Below the pieces are notes generated by a model. The model made no database searches and was not told where the DNA came from. It worked only from the letters and a program-made list of their open reading frames with translations. From Nioella halotolerans (lineage in GTDB: Bacteria > Pseudomonadota > Alphaproteobacteria > Rhodobacterales > Rhodobacteraceae), in NCBI GenBank assembly GCA_003428585.1, contig QVQC01000082.1, positions 1-64,000 of the forward strand: DNA of 64,000 nt, in the 5' to 3' direction. The number at the start of each line of letters is the position of its first letter. The stretch's first letter is position 1. Shown here piece after piece: positions 35,434 to 43,818 of the stretch. Position numbers and translations under genes: made by a program.

Positions 35434-36000
35434 TCAGAGGGACGTGCCCCCGGTGGAACGCTGAAGACGCGCCACGGCGGACTGTAATTCGGGCCGGTGC
35501 GGATGTATAGCAAGCGCCTCCCGAAACGCGGCCAGCGCGGCCTCCGGTCGCCCCTGATCTTCCAGCAATGCGCCAAGCCCGGCCAGCGCGCCGTAATGGC
35601 GCGGCTCCAGCACCAGAACCTGCCGCAAATCCTCCATCGCCGGGCCATGCAAGCCGGCCATCAGGTAAGCCGCGGCGCGCGCGTTCCAGCCTTCGGCGAA
35701 GTCCGGCGCATGATCGGTCAGCGCAGTCAGGTGGTCGATGGCGGCCTCGATGTCCTGTTCCTCCATCGCCGCCTCGCCCCGGCGCAACAAGAGGTCGGCG
35801 GAGGCCGAGCCGGACAGCGACAGCTGGATCTCCAGATCGCGCTCCACCGTCTGCCAGTTCCGCGTGCCGGGGTCCGACAGCCGCGCGAACAGATCGTCCA
35901 GCGTATCGGCCGCCGCCGTGACGGGTGACAGGCTCAGGCAAACCGCCATGGCTGCCGTCACGACACGGTTGTATGATCGGGTGAGAATCCGCATGGTCAT
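35434..36000 (-). CDS. Exported TPR-repeat protein
   Basis: A 188-residue protein with a signal peptide (hydrophobic segment about 14-28 ending in ALA-like VTAAADTL) and at least three tetratricopeptide-type repeats between 60 and 175 (for example AAIDHLTALTDHAPDFAEGWNARAAAY and AALAAFREALAIHPHRPEL). Such periplasmic TPR proteins scaffold protein complexes. It lies 31 bases upstream of the helicase gene on the same strand and 70 bases from the divergent SCP2 gene. No specific partner can be named. Confidence 0.87.
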   Translation of the reverse strand: MTMRILTRSYNRVVTAAMAVCLSLSPVTAAADTLDDLFARLSDPGTRNWQTVERDLEIQLSLSGSASADLLLRRGEAAMEEQDIEAAIDHLTALTDHAPDFAEGWNARAAAYLMAGLHGPAMEDLRQVLVLEPRHYGALAGLGALLEDQGRPEAALAAFREALAIHPHRPELQSAVARLQRSTGGTSL

Positions 36001-36069
36001 GCGTGAAACCTAACATCCCGGGCCGCGTATTCCAGTAGAAGCCGCCCCGAAAAGACAAGGGACCATCAC

Positions 36070-36363
36070 ATGAGCGAGATCATCACCGCCGCCGTTTCGA
36101 CGCTTCAGGAAAAGATCGACGGCGGCTTCGACGGCAGTGCGAAGTTCGAGATCGAGGGCGAGGGCGCCATTGTCGTCGACGGCTCCGGCGTGCGCGCCGC
36201 CGACGGCGAGGAGGAAACCGATGTCACCCTCACCGCCGATGCCGACACGTTCCAGCAGATCCTTTCCGGCGATCTCAACCCGACCTCGGCCTTCATGGGC
36301 GGCCAGCTGCGCCTTGACGGCGACATGGGCACGGCGATGAAGCTGGGCGGGCTTCTGGGCTAA
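36070..36363 (+). CDS. SCP2 sterol-binding domain protein
   Basis: A 97-residue protein made of one SCP2-like domain: AAVSTLQEKIDGGFDGSAKFEIEGEGAIVVDGSGV, then DVTLTADADTFQQILSGDLNPTSAFMGGQLRLDGDMGTAMKL are contiguous family blocks. SCP2 domains bind lipids or acyl-CoAs in a hydrophobic tunnel. In Rhodobacteraceae it commonly stands alone before a lysophospholipase gene, as here (five bases). A role in lipid handling is likely, but the ligand is unknown. Confidence 0.92.
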   Translation: MSEIITAAVSTLQEKIDGGFDGSAKFEIEGEGAIVVDGSGVRAADGEEETDVTLTADADTFQQILSGDLNPTSAFMGGQLRLDGDMGTAMKLGGLLG

Positions 36364-36368
36364 AGGTG

Positions 36369-37313
36369 ATGGAACCGGCCCCCTTCCTGCACGACATCGC
36401 CGAGGGGCCGGACGGCGCGCGCGCCGTCTGGCTGCGCACCGCCGATGGTACACGCATCCGGCTGGGTGTCTGGCCCGCCGGAAGCAAGGGCACCATCCTG
36501 ATGTTCCCGGGCCGCACCGAGTATATCGAGAAATACGGCCGCTTCGCCGCCGACCTGGCCGCGCGCGGCTATGGGCTGATCGCGATGGATTGGCGCGGGC
36601 AGGGACTGGCCGACCGCCCCGCGCATCGCCGCGACATGGGCCATGTCGTCAGCTTCGACGAATACCGCGAGGACGTCGCCGCGATGCGCGCCGTGCTGGC
36701 CGAGTTCGACCTGCCGGAGCCGTGGTTCCTGCTCGGCCATTCCATGGGCGGCGCGATCGGGCTCAGGGCGCTCTACGACGGACTGCCCGTCGCGGGCGCG
36801 ATCTTTTCGGCGCCGATGTGGGGCATCCGCATGTCGGGCGTGCTGAAATCGGTCTCGGGCGTGGTGCTGGGCCTGTCCAAACCGCTCGGCCTCGACAAGC
36901 GCTTCGCGCCCACGACCGGCCCGGCCGAACCGATGGTGTTCCAGGATAATCCGCTCACCAATGACCGCGAGATGTTCGACTACATGTCGGGTCAGGTCGA
37001 GAAACACCCCGAACTGGCGCTTGGCGGCCCCTCGATCCGCTGGGTCGATGCGGCGCTGGAGGAAACCGAGGCGCTGATGGCGATGGACCCGCCCGATTTG
37101 CCGATGCTGGCGATACTCGGCACCGAGGAATCCATCGTGGAATCCGCCGCCATTCACGATCGTTGCGCCAGTTGGCCGGGCAGCCGGCTGCACATCGTAG
37201 ACGGTGGCCGTCACGAGGTCCTGATGGAGGCGCCCGAGCGGCGCAACCCGATCCTGACGCTGATCGACGAGTGGTGCGCCGAGGTCGTCACGGTGGCGCG
37301 CAAGACCGGCTGA
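36369..37313 (+). CDS. Alpha/beta-hydrolase, lysophospholipase-like
   Basis: A 314-residue hydrolase of the monoglyceride lipase/PldB type. The nucleophile elbow is GHSMGG with Ser125, the oxyanion region is FPGRTEYIEKYGRF, DWRGQG lies near 74-79, and the catalytic His is in DGGRHEVLME near residue 285. It starts six bases after the SCP2 stop; I use ATG 36369, although GTG 36366 is directly before it. It probably cleaves lysophospholipids or monoacylglycerols in the cytoplasm; pairing with the lipid-binding SCP2 protein supports lipid turnover. Confidence 0.9.
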   Translation: MEPAPFLHDIAEGPDGARAVWLRTADGTRIRLGVWPAGSKGTILMFPGRTEYIEKYGRFAADLAARGYGLIAMDWRGQGLADRPAHRRDMGHVVSFDEYREDVAAMRAVLAEFDLPEPWFLLGHSMGGAIGLRALYDGLPVAGAIFSAPMWGIRMSGVLKSVSGVVLGLSKPLGLDKRFAPTTGPAEPMVFQDNPLTNDREMFDYMSGQVEKHPELALGGPSIRWVDAALEETEALMAMDPPDLPMLAILGTEESIVESAAIHDRCASWPGSRLHIVDGGRHEVLMEAPERRNPILTLIDEWCAEVVTVARKTG

Positions 37314-37454
37314 GGCCGTGCCGCGCCGGAGCCCCGTGGAAACGCGGCCCGAGGAGGGCCCCGCAAGGGCCTGACGAGGGGCGCCCGTGGATCGACGCGC
37401 GACAGCGCGGCGAAACCGCATTTCGTCTGCACGCAGGGTGTACAAGGGGTGCAC

Positions 37455-37485
37455 GGGGGGTGCACGCCCGGCACCCCCCACGTTT
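37455..37485 (+). terminator. G/C hairpin between the hydrolase and lolD
   Basis: A perfect 9-bp stem (GGGGGGTGC at 37455-37463 with GCACCCCCC at 37471-37479, 7-base loop) is followed on the plus strand by ACGTTTT. It stands between two convergent genes, 141 bases after the hydrolase stop, and just past the lolD stop on the other strand. Confidence 0.6.
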
Positions 37486-38178
37486 TCAGGTCGCGGTCCG
37501 GTCGACCAGCTGCCCCGCTTCCATCCGCAGGACCCGGTCCATCCGGGCGGCCAGGTCGGGGTTGTGGGTGGCGATCAGCGCGCCCATCCCGGTATCCCGC
37601 ACCAGCGACAGCAAGGTATCGAACACCACCGTCGCGGTTGCGGGGTCGAGGTTGCCCGTCGGCTCATCCGCAAGCAATATCAATGGCTTGTTGGCCATAG
37701 CCCGGCTGAACGCGACGCGCTGTTGTTCACCGCCCGACAATTCCGAGGGCCGATGCCCGGCGCGGTTTTCCAGCCCGACCCGGCCCAGAAGATCGGCCGC
37801 CCGCGCCTCCGCCTCGGCACGGGGGAGGCCATCCGCCAGTTGCGGCAGGATCACGTTTTCCGCGGCGCTGAATTCCGGCAGCAAGTGGTGAAATTGATAA
37901 ATGAATCCAATGGCTTGCCGCCTCGCGCTTGTCCGTGCCCTGTCTTTCGCGCGGGTCAGGTCCTGCCCGCCGATCCGCACCGTTCCCGCATCGGCGGAAT
38001 CAAGCAGCCCCGCGATATGCAGCAACGTCGATTTCCCCGCCCCCGACGGTGCCACGAGCGCCACCACCTCGCCGCGCGCTATGGCGATGGACGCGCCGCG
38101 CAAAACCCTTATTTCACCGGGCTTTCCAAGCTTGTAGCCCTTCTCGATCGCGTCGAGTTCCAGCACCGCATCACTCAT
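37486..38178 (-). CDS. lolD: Lipoprotein-releasing ABC transporter ATPase
   Basis: LolD powers release of outer-membrane lipoproteins from the inner membrane to LolA. The 230-residue ATPase has Walker A APSGAGKS at 43-50 (the first Gly of the usual GPSGSGKS is Ala), signature LSGGEQQRVAFSRAM and Walker B LILLADEPTGNLD. It overlaps the permease gene by eight bases, so both are made together. Order on the minus strand is proS, permease, lolD, a cluster common in alphaproteobacteria. Confidence 0.95.
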   Translation of the reverse strand: MSDAVLELDAIEKGYKLGKPGEIRVLRGASIAIARGEVVALVAPSGAGKSTLLHIAGLLDSADAGTVRIGGQDLTRAKDRARTSARRQAIGFIYQFHHLLPEFSAAENVILPQLADGLPRAEAEARAADLLGRVGLENRAGHRPSELSGGEQQRVAFSRAMANKPLILLADEPTGNLDPATATVVFDTLLSLVRDTGMGALIATHNPDLAARMDRVLRMEAGQLVDRTAT

Positions 38179-39457
38179 AGCGCAGCGCCTCCACCGGGTT
38201 CATTCGCGCCGCCCGCCGCGCCGGGATGATCGTGATCACAAAGGACAGACCCAACGCCAGCGACACCGCAGACAGCACGTCGCCCAGTTCCAGCCGCGCC
38301 GGCAAATGCGACAAGAACCGCACCGACGGGTCCCACACCCCGCCGCCCGCAACCCAGTTGACGAAGGCAAAGATTGGGTCGATCCAGATCGCGAAGGCGC
38401 AGCCCAAGGCCACCCCCGCCAGCGTCCCCGCAACCCCGATCGACGCGCCGCAGATGAAGAAAATCCTTAGAATGGAGCCTTCCGACAGGCCCATCGTGCG
38501 CAGGATGCCAATGTCGCGGCTCTTGTTCTTGACCAGCATGATCAGGCCCGAGACGATGTTCATCGTGGCGATCAGCACGAGGATCGAGAGGATGATGAAC
38601 ATCACGTTGTCCTCCATCTGCAGCGCCTGCAAGAAGGCGCCTGCGCTGTCGCGCCATGTCCAGACCATGACGTCGGCATCGGCGGCGCGCGTCAGTGGCA
38701 CCACCATCGACAATACCCGGTCGGGATCGTCCACCGTCACCTCGATCTTGTCGGCGACACCGTCGCGATTGAAATAGGTCTGCGCCTCGGCAAAGGGCAT
38801 GTAGACCCGCACCCGGTCGATGTCATAGCGCCCGACCTGGAAGATATAGGTGACCTCGTAGGCGCTGATACGCGGGCTTGTGCCGAACGCCGTGCGCGCC
38901 CCCTCGGGAGAGATCAGGCGCAGGCGATCGCCCACGCTGACCCCCAGTTCCCGGGCGACGCCGCTGCCAATCGCGATGCCGTCACCGAACCGGTCAAACG
39001 CGCCCCGCGCCACCTCGGGATCCGCCACCAGCGGCACGCTCGCCAGATCCGCCGGCGTGATCCCGATGACCTGAACGCCGGCATTGCGGCCCCCCGCCGT
39101 CGCCATCACCTGCCCTTCGATCACCGGGAAGGCGCCGGTCACGCCCTCGACGTCGCGCAGCCGGTCCGTGATCGCGTCGTAATCGGACAGAACCCGTGCC
39201 GTGCGCCCGTCTTCCAACTGACGCGCCATGGGGATGACCGAGGCATGGGGATTCGCACCAAGGATCGTGCCCACGAATTCATGGCGAAAGCCCGAGCGCA
39301 CGGCCAGCGTCGCGATCAGGGCCATCACCGCCAGCATGATGCCCAGAAAGCTGATCCATGTCATGACGCTGACACCGCCCTCGGCGCGTTTGGCGCGAAG
39401 GTAGCGCCACGCGATCAGCCATTCGAACCCGGCAAAGGGCTTGGTGGATGTTGCCAT
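38171..39457 (-). CDS. Lipoprotein-releasing ABC transporter permease LolC/LolE
   Basis: A 428-residue FtsX/MacB-fold permease: an N-terminal membrane helix after FEWLIAWRYLRAKRAEGG, a large periplasmic domain (about 50-270), and three C-terminal helices (LSILVLIATMNIVSGLIM, GVAGTLAGVALGCAF, LALGLSFVITIIPA). Alphaproteobacteria usually have one LolC/E-like permease that pairs with LolD as a homodimer; only one is present here. It lies 25 bases after proS and overlaps lolD, so it is in the same transcript. Confidence 0.94.
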   Translation of the reverse strand: MATSTKPFAGFEWLIAWRYLRAKRAEGGVSVMTWISFLGIMLAVMALIATLAVRSGFRHEFVGTILGANPHASVIPMARQLEDGRTARVLSDYDAITDRLRDVEGVTGAFPVIEGQVMATAGGRNAGVQVIGITPADLASVPLVADPEVARGAFDRFGDGIAIGSGVARELGVSVGDRLRLISPEGARTAFGTSPRISAYEVTYIFQVGRYDIDRVRVYMPFAEAQTYFNRDGVADKIEVTVDDPDRVLSMVVPLTRAADADVMVWTWRDSAGAFLQALQMEDNVMFIILSILVLIATMNIVSGLIMLVKNKSRDIGILRTMGLSEGSILRIFFICGASIGVAGTLAGVALGCAFAIWIDPIFAFVNWVAGGGVWDPSVRFLSHLPARLELGDVLSAVSLALGLSFVITIIPARRAARMNPVEALRYE

Positions 39458-39482
39458 TTCGGTTCCCTTTGCGCGCGCCCGG

Positions 39483-40826
39483 CTAGCCCGGATGCGGCGC
39501 GTAAATTTCCTGCACGCGGGCGATGGCGTCCTCCGGGCTCATCTCCTCGCTTTCGCCGGTGCGGCGACAGGTCAGTTCCACCACCCCGGTCTTCAGCCCA
39601 CGCGGCCCGACCGTGATCCGCCACGGCAGGCCGATAAGGTCCATGGTGGCAAACTTGGCGCCGGCGCGCTCCTCAGTATCGTCGTAGAGCGGCTCCAGCC
39701 CCGCCGCCGTCAGCCCCGCGTAAAGGTTTTCGCAGGCCGCGTCGGTCCCCTGATCGCCCTGCTTGAGGTTGACGATGCCGACATGGAAAGGCGTCACGCC
39801 CTCGGGCCAGATGATGCCGCGCTCGTCGTGGCTGGCCTCGATGATCGCGCCCAGAAGGCGGCTGACGCCGATGCCGTGGCTGCCCATATGGACCGGCACC
39901 TGCTTGCCGTCGGGGCCCTGCACGGTGGCGCCCATGGGCTCGGAATACTTGGTGCCGAAATAGAAGATCTGGCCCACCTCGATCCCGCGCGCGACGCGGC
40001 GGCGGCCTTCCGGGACCTGGTTGAACAGCGCCTCGTCATGGGTTTCGTCGGTGCGGGCGTAGCGGCTGGTGAATTCCTCCAGAACCGCGCGGCACTGGTC
40101 GTGGCTGTCATAGTCGATCTCGCGGGTGCCGAATTTCAGGTCGGTGATCTCGCTGTCATAGAACACTTCCGACTCGCCGGTTTCCGCCAGCACCAGGAAT
40201 TCATGGGTGTCATCGCCGCCGATGGGGCCGCTGTCGGCGCGCATCGGGATCGCCTGCAACCCCATGCGTTCGTAGGTGCGCAGGTAGCTGACGAGATGGC
40301 GGTTATAGGCGTGCAGCGCGTCTTCCTTGGTCAGGTCGAAATTGTAGCCGTCCTTCATGTAGAATTCGCGCCCCCGCATCACGCCGAAACGCGGGCGGAT
40401 CTCGTCGCGGAATTTCCACTGGATCTGGTAGAGCGTCAGCGGCAGGTCCTTGTAGCTGCGAACGTAGCTTCGGAAGATATCGGTGACCATTTCCTCGGCG
40501 GTGGGGGTGTAAAGCAGGTCGCGTTCATGCCGGTCCTGCATGCGCAGCATCTCGGCGCCGTAATCGTCGTAGCGCCCGCTTTCGCGCCACAGGTCGGCCG
40601 GCTGCAGGATCGGCATCTGGATCGCGATGTGACCGGCGCGGGCCTGTTCCTCATGCACGATGGTTTCGATCTTGCGCAGCACCTTGAAGCCAAGCGGCAG
40701 CCACGAATAAATGCCCGCCGTCTGCTGCTTGATCATGCCGGCGCGCAGCATCAGCCGGTGGCTGACGATCTGCGCCTCGGCGGGGGTTTCTTTCAGGACG
40801 GGCAGGAAGTAGCGGGAAAGACGCAT
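39483..40826 (-). CDS. proS: Prolyl-tRNA synthetase (short alphaproteobacterial type)
   Basis: A class II synthetase of 447 residues that charges tRNA-Pro. Motif 2 lies in [29 protein letters not shown] and motif 3 in [17 protein letters not shown]. The large editing insert of the E. coli enzyme is missing, as normal in the short alphaproteobacterial ProS. An anticodon-binding domain follows (about 350-447). It is the first gene of the proS-permease-lolD run. Confidence 0.96.
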   Translation of the reverse strand: MRLSRYFLPVLKETPAEAQIVSHRLMLRAGMIKQQTAGIYSWLPLGFKVLRKIETIVHEEQARAGHIAIQMPILQPADLWRESGRYDDYGAEMLRMQDRHERDLLYTPTAEEMVTDIFRSYVRSYKDLPLTLYQIQWKFRDEIRPRFGVMRGREFYMKDGYNFDLTKEDALHAYNRHLVSYLRTYERMGLQAIPMRADSGPIGGDDTHEFLVLAETGESEVFYDSEITDLKFGTREIDYDSHDQCRAVLEEFTSRYARTDETHDEALFNQVPEGRRRVARGIEVGQIFYFGTKYSEPMGATVQGPDGKQVPVHMGSHGIGVSRLLGAIIEASHDERGIIWPEGVTPFHVGIVNLKQGDQGTDAACENLYAGLTAAGLEPLYDDTEERAGAKFATMDLIGLPWRITVGPRGLKTGVVELTCRRTGESEEMSPEDAIARVQEIYAPHPG

Positions 40827-40885
40827 CTGGGCGGACCTATCGTTTGGTTTGGCCCCTGATTAGGGGAAAGACCGGACGGGGGCAA

Positions 40886-42127
40886 TCAGGGTTGGGCGGT
40901 GCGGCTGACCAGTGACAGGCAGACCTTCGTGGCAAGGGCCATGTCCTGCACGCTGATCCATTCCAGCGGCCCATGAATCTCCTGCATGCCGGTAAAGAGG
41001 TTGGGGCACGGCACGCCCATCTCGGTCAGGCGCGAGCCGTCCGTGCCGCCCCGGATCGGGACGGAGCGCGGCTCCAGCCCGGCATCGCGGTAGGCTGCGC
41101 GGGCAAGGTCCACCGGCGCCATGTCCTCCTCCAGCCAGTAGCGCATGTTACGGTATTGCGGTGTGATCTCGCAAGTCACCCGCGCGCGCGGCTCGGTCGC
41201 GGCGACCGTCTCGCAGACCTGCCGCAGAAGCGCGCCCTTCTCGGCCAGCCCCGCCCGTTCGAAATCGCGCAGGATGAATTTCAGCTTTGCGACTGCCGCA
41301 CTGCCCGATTGCGCGTAAAGGTGAATGAACCCCTCGCGCGCCTCGGTGGTTTCCGGCGTCAGCGTCACATGCGGCAGGGTCTGCACGATCTTGGCGGCAA
41401 GGTGCAGGGCATTGACCAGCTTGCCCTTGGCCCAGCCGGGATGCGCCGAGACCCCCGTTACCGTCACGACCGCAGCATCGGCCGAGAAGCTTTCATAGGT
41501 CAGTTCACCGGGATCCGCGCCGTCGAGCGTATAGGCGAAATCGGCGCCGAAATCAGCCGGCAGCCGCGCATCGACGCCGCGCCCGATTTCCTCGTCCGGG
41601 GTGAAGGCGAGGCGGATCTTGCCGTGTTCATGCGTCCGGTCCGAAAGCAGCGCACGGGCCATCGTCATCAGGATCGCGATCCCGGCCTTGTCATCGGCCC
41701 CCAGAAGCGTCGCGCCGCTGGCGGTAATGATGTCATCGCCGGTCTTCTCACCCAGATAGGGCGCGTTGCCGGGGGAGAGCACCAGCCCCGGCGCATCGGG
41801 AAAGGTGATCGCACCGCCATCATAGGCGCGGTGCACGCGGGGTTTCACACCTTCGGCATGGTAGGCCGGGGCCGTATCCATGTGGGCACAGAAGCCCACG
41901 ACCGGCGCTCCCGCCACCGTGGCCGGGATCGTGGCCAGCACGGCGCCGTAATCGGTCAGCGTCACGTCCTTGGCGCCGATGTCGCCCAATTCGCGGACCA
42001 GCAGGCGCGCGAGGTCAAGCTGGATCCCGGTACTCGGGCTGGTCACCGATGTCTCGTCGCTTTGCGTGTCGATGGCGGCGTAGCGGGTCAACCGCTCTTC
42101 CAGTTCGGCGTCGAATTCCGTGCGCAT
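40886..42127 (-). CDS. pepT: Peptidase T (tripeptide aminopeptidase)
   Basis: PepT removes N-terminal residues from tripeptides in the cytoplasm with two zinc ions. The 413-residue M20 protein shows FCAHMDTAPAY with the first zinc His and Asp, LLGADDKAGIAILM, FTPDEEIGRGVD with the catalytic Glu, and a late His in the MQEIHGPLEW block. Length equals the family. It stands alone 59 bases upstream of proS on the same strand and 51 bases downstream of ppx. Confidence 0.95.
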   Translation of the reverse strand: MRTEFDAELEERLTRYAAIDTQSDETSVTSPSTGIQLDLARLLVRELGDIGAKDVTLTDYGAVLATIPATVAGAPVVGFCAHMDTAPAYHAEGVKPRVHRAYDGGAITFPDAPGLVLSPGNAPYLGEKTGDDIITASGATLLGADDKAGIAILMTMARALLSDRTHEHGKIRLAFTPDEEIGRGVDARLPADFGADFAYTLDGADPGELTYESFSADAAVVTVTGVSAHPGWAKGKLVNALHLAAKIVQTLPHVTLTPETTEAREGFIHLYAQSGSAAVAKLKFILRDFERAGLAEKGALLRQVCETVAATEPRARVTCEITPQYRNMRYWLEEDMAPVDLARAAYRDAGLEPRSVPIRGGTDGSRLTEMGVPCPNLFTGMQEIHGPLEWISVQDMALATKVCLSLVSRTAQP

Positions 42128-42178
42128 GTCGATCCCTTGGTTGATGTGCCGCCATGAGGGGCAAGCGGCGCCGGGCTG

Positions 42179-43798
42179 TCAACCGGATTGCCCGCCCGGG
42201 CGCGGCGACCGCGCCGCCCCCTTGGCCACCGGCTCGGCCCCGAGCGCGCCGGCAAGCGCCTTGAAGCGGGACTCGGCGACCTCTCCGAACAGGTCGCGGC
42301 CGGTATCCGTCAGCAAGCGCAGCTCAAGAAGCTGCTTCTTGGGGTAATATTTCAGCACCCCGTGATCGAGCGGCTTCTCCAGCGTGAACATCGCCCCGAA
42401 GCGCATGGCACGGCCAAGGATCTCGGCTTCCTTGACGTCCCTGTCGGACAGCAGCGATACCAGCTTGTCGAACCCGGTGCCCTTGCGGCTGGACTTGTAG
42501 CGATGCAGCAGCGAGAGGCCGAGATACACCCGCTCGGAATGCTTGAGCCCACCGAGATTGGCGCGCGTGGCGTTGTCGAAACAGACCTCGGCGCGGTAGT
42601 CGGGATGGGCACGCCAACTGACATCGTGCAACAGGCAGGCCGCGCGCATGACCCGTTTCTTGGCCGGGGTCACGCGGCCGAACAATGGCTCGATGAAGCG
42701 ATAGAGCGCGCGGCCGAAACCCGGCATGCGCGCGTTGCTCAGTTCCATCTGGTAGGCCGCCTCGATCAGGGGATCGCGCTGACGCTGCCGGTCGGACATC
42801 TGTTCGTAAAGCATCCCCTCGCGGATGCCGTAGGAAGACACGGCTACCTCTTCGGGTTTCAGGCTGCTGACCAGTTCCTTGAGCACGAGCGACGCAAGCG
42901 GAACAAGCGCCATGCGGTCCGCCCCGGTGCCGGTCTGGCTACGCAGTTCATCAAGGTCGGCCTTCTGGATGTAGGCGACGGTGTCGCGGATATCGCTGCG
43001 CGTCATCCGGTATTCGTGCAGCACCTTCAGCGGGTAACCACGGCGTTCCATGTCGATCCGCGCAATCGCCCGCCACGACCCGCCGACAAGGAAGAGCCGT
43101 TTGTGCCCGGCACCGAACCGGTCGCGCAGCGCGGCGATGGTGGTCTTGATATGGGCCTTGATCGCTTTCTTGCCGCCCTTCATCCCCTGCAACTTGAGCG
43201 GCCCAAGGTCCGAGGTGGCCCGCTGCCCGACCGCGCCGTTGCCCAGAAGCTCGGCCAGTTCCATGGAGGAGCCGCCGATATCGCAGACCATGCCCACTGC
43301 CCCCGGCCAGCCCAGCAAGACCCCCTGCGCCGACAGCCGGGCCTCCTCCGGTCCATCGACGACATGAATGGTCAAGCCGGTTTCACGCTCCGCCTCCTCG
43401 CGGAAGGCCGGGCCGTCCTCGGCCTCTCGCATTGCCGCGGTGGCGACGGTAACCAGCGTGGTAACCCCCATGCCCTTGGCCAAGGCGGCGAACCGCTTGA
43501 GCGCCGACAACGCGCGCGCGCGCCCGACCGGCGACAGCCGCCCGGTCTGGGAATAGCCGGCGCCAAGGCCGCAGAGGATCTTTTCGTTGAAGAAATAGGC
43601 CGGGGAGCGCGCCGCGCCGTCGAATACCACCAACCGGACGGAGTTGGAGCCTATGTCGATGACACCGACCCGCGCCAAGTCGCGCGCACTCGGGTCGTCG
43701 AACAGCGGGGTCCCGAAGAGCCCCCCGTCGGCCACGGTCGCGGAGCCTTCGGCGCCCGCCCCCGCCAGATCGGCATGGTCCATCATGAGATTTCTCAT
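42179..43798 (-). CDS. ppx: Exopolyphosphatase / guanosine pentaphosphatase (Ppx/GppA)
   Basis: The 539-residue protein hydrolyses terminal phosphate from polyphosphate, or pppGpp. The ASKHA-fold ATPase-like domain is clear: GVIDIGSNSVRLVVFD near the N-terminus, CDIGGSSMELAEL in the middle. A C-terminal HD-type helical domain follows. It lies 20 bases after ppk, giving a make-and-break polyphosphate pair. I use ATG 43798; a TTG at 43822 that overlaps the ppk stop would add eight residues. Confidence 0.93.
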   Translation of the reverse strand: MRNLMMDHADLAGAGAEGSATVADGGLFGTPLFDDPSARDLARVGVIDIGSNSVRLVVFDGAARSPAYFFNEKILCGLGAGYSQTGRLSPVGRARALSALKRFAALAKGMGVTTLVTVATAAMREAEDGPAFREEAERETGLTIHVVDGPEEARLSAQGVLLGWPGAVGMVCDIGGSSMELAELLGNGAVGQRATSDLGPLKLQGMKGGKKAIKAHIKTTIAALRDRFGAGHKRLFLVGGSWRAIARIDMERRGYPLKVLHEYRMTRSDIRDTVAYIQKADLDELRSQTGTGADRMALVPLASLVLKELVSSLKPEEVAVSSYGIREGMLYEQMSDRQRQRDPLIEAAYQMELSNARMPGFGRALYRFIEPLFGRVTPAKKRVMRAACLLHDVSWRAHPDYRAEVCFDNATRANLGGLKHSERVYLGLSLLHRYKSSRKGTGFDKLVSLLSDRDVKEAEILGRAMRFGAMFTLEKPLDHGVLKYYPKKQLLELRLLTDTGRDLFGEVAESRFKALAGALGAEPVAKGAARSPRPGGQSG

Positions 43799-43818
43799 GT
43801 CACGCGGCCCGCGCCCGG

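Noticed and set aside
32712..35510. 930-codon open frame on the plus strand
   Set aside because: It is the antisense shadow of the SUV3-like helicase, rich in Arg/His/Gly, as is usual opposite GC-rich genes.
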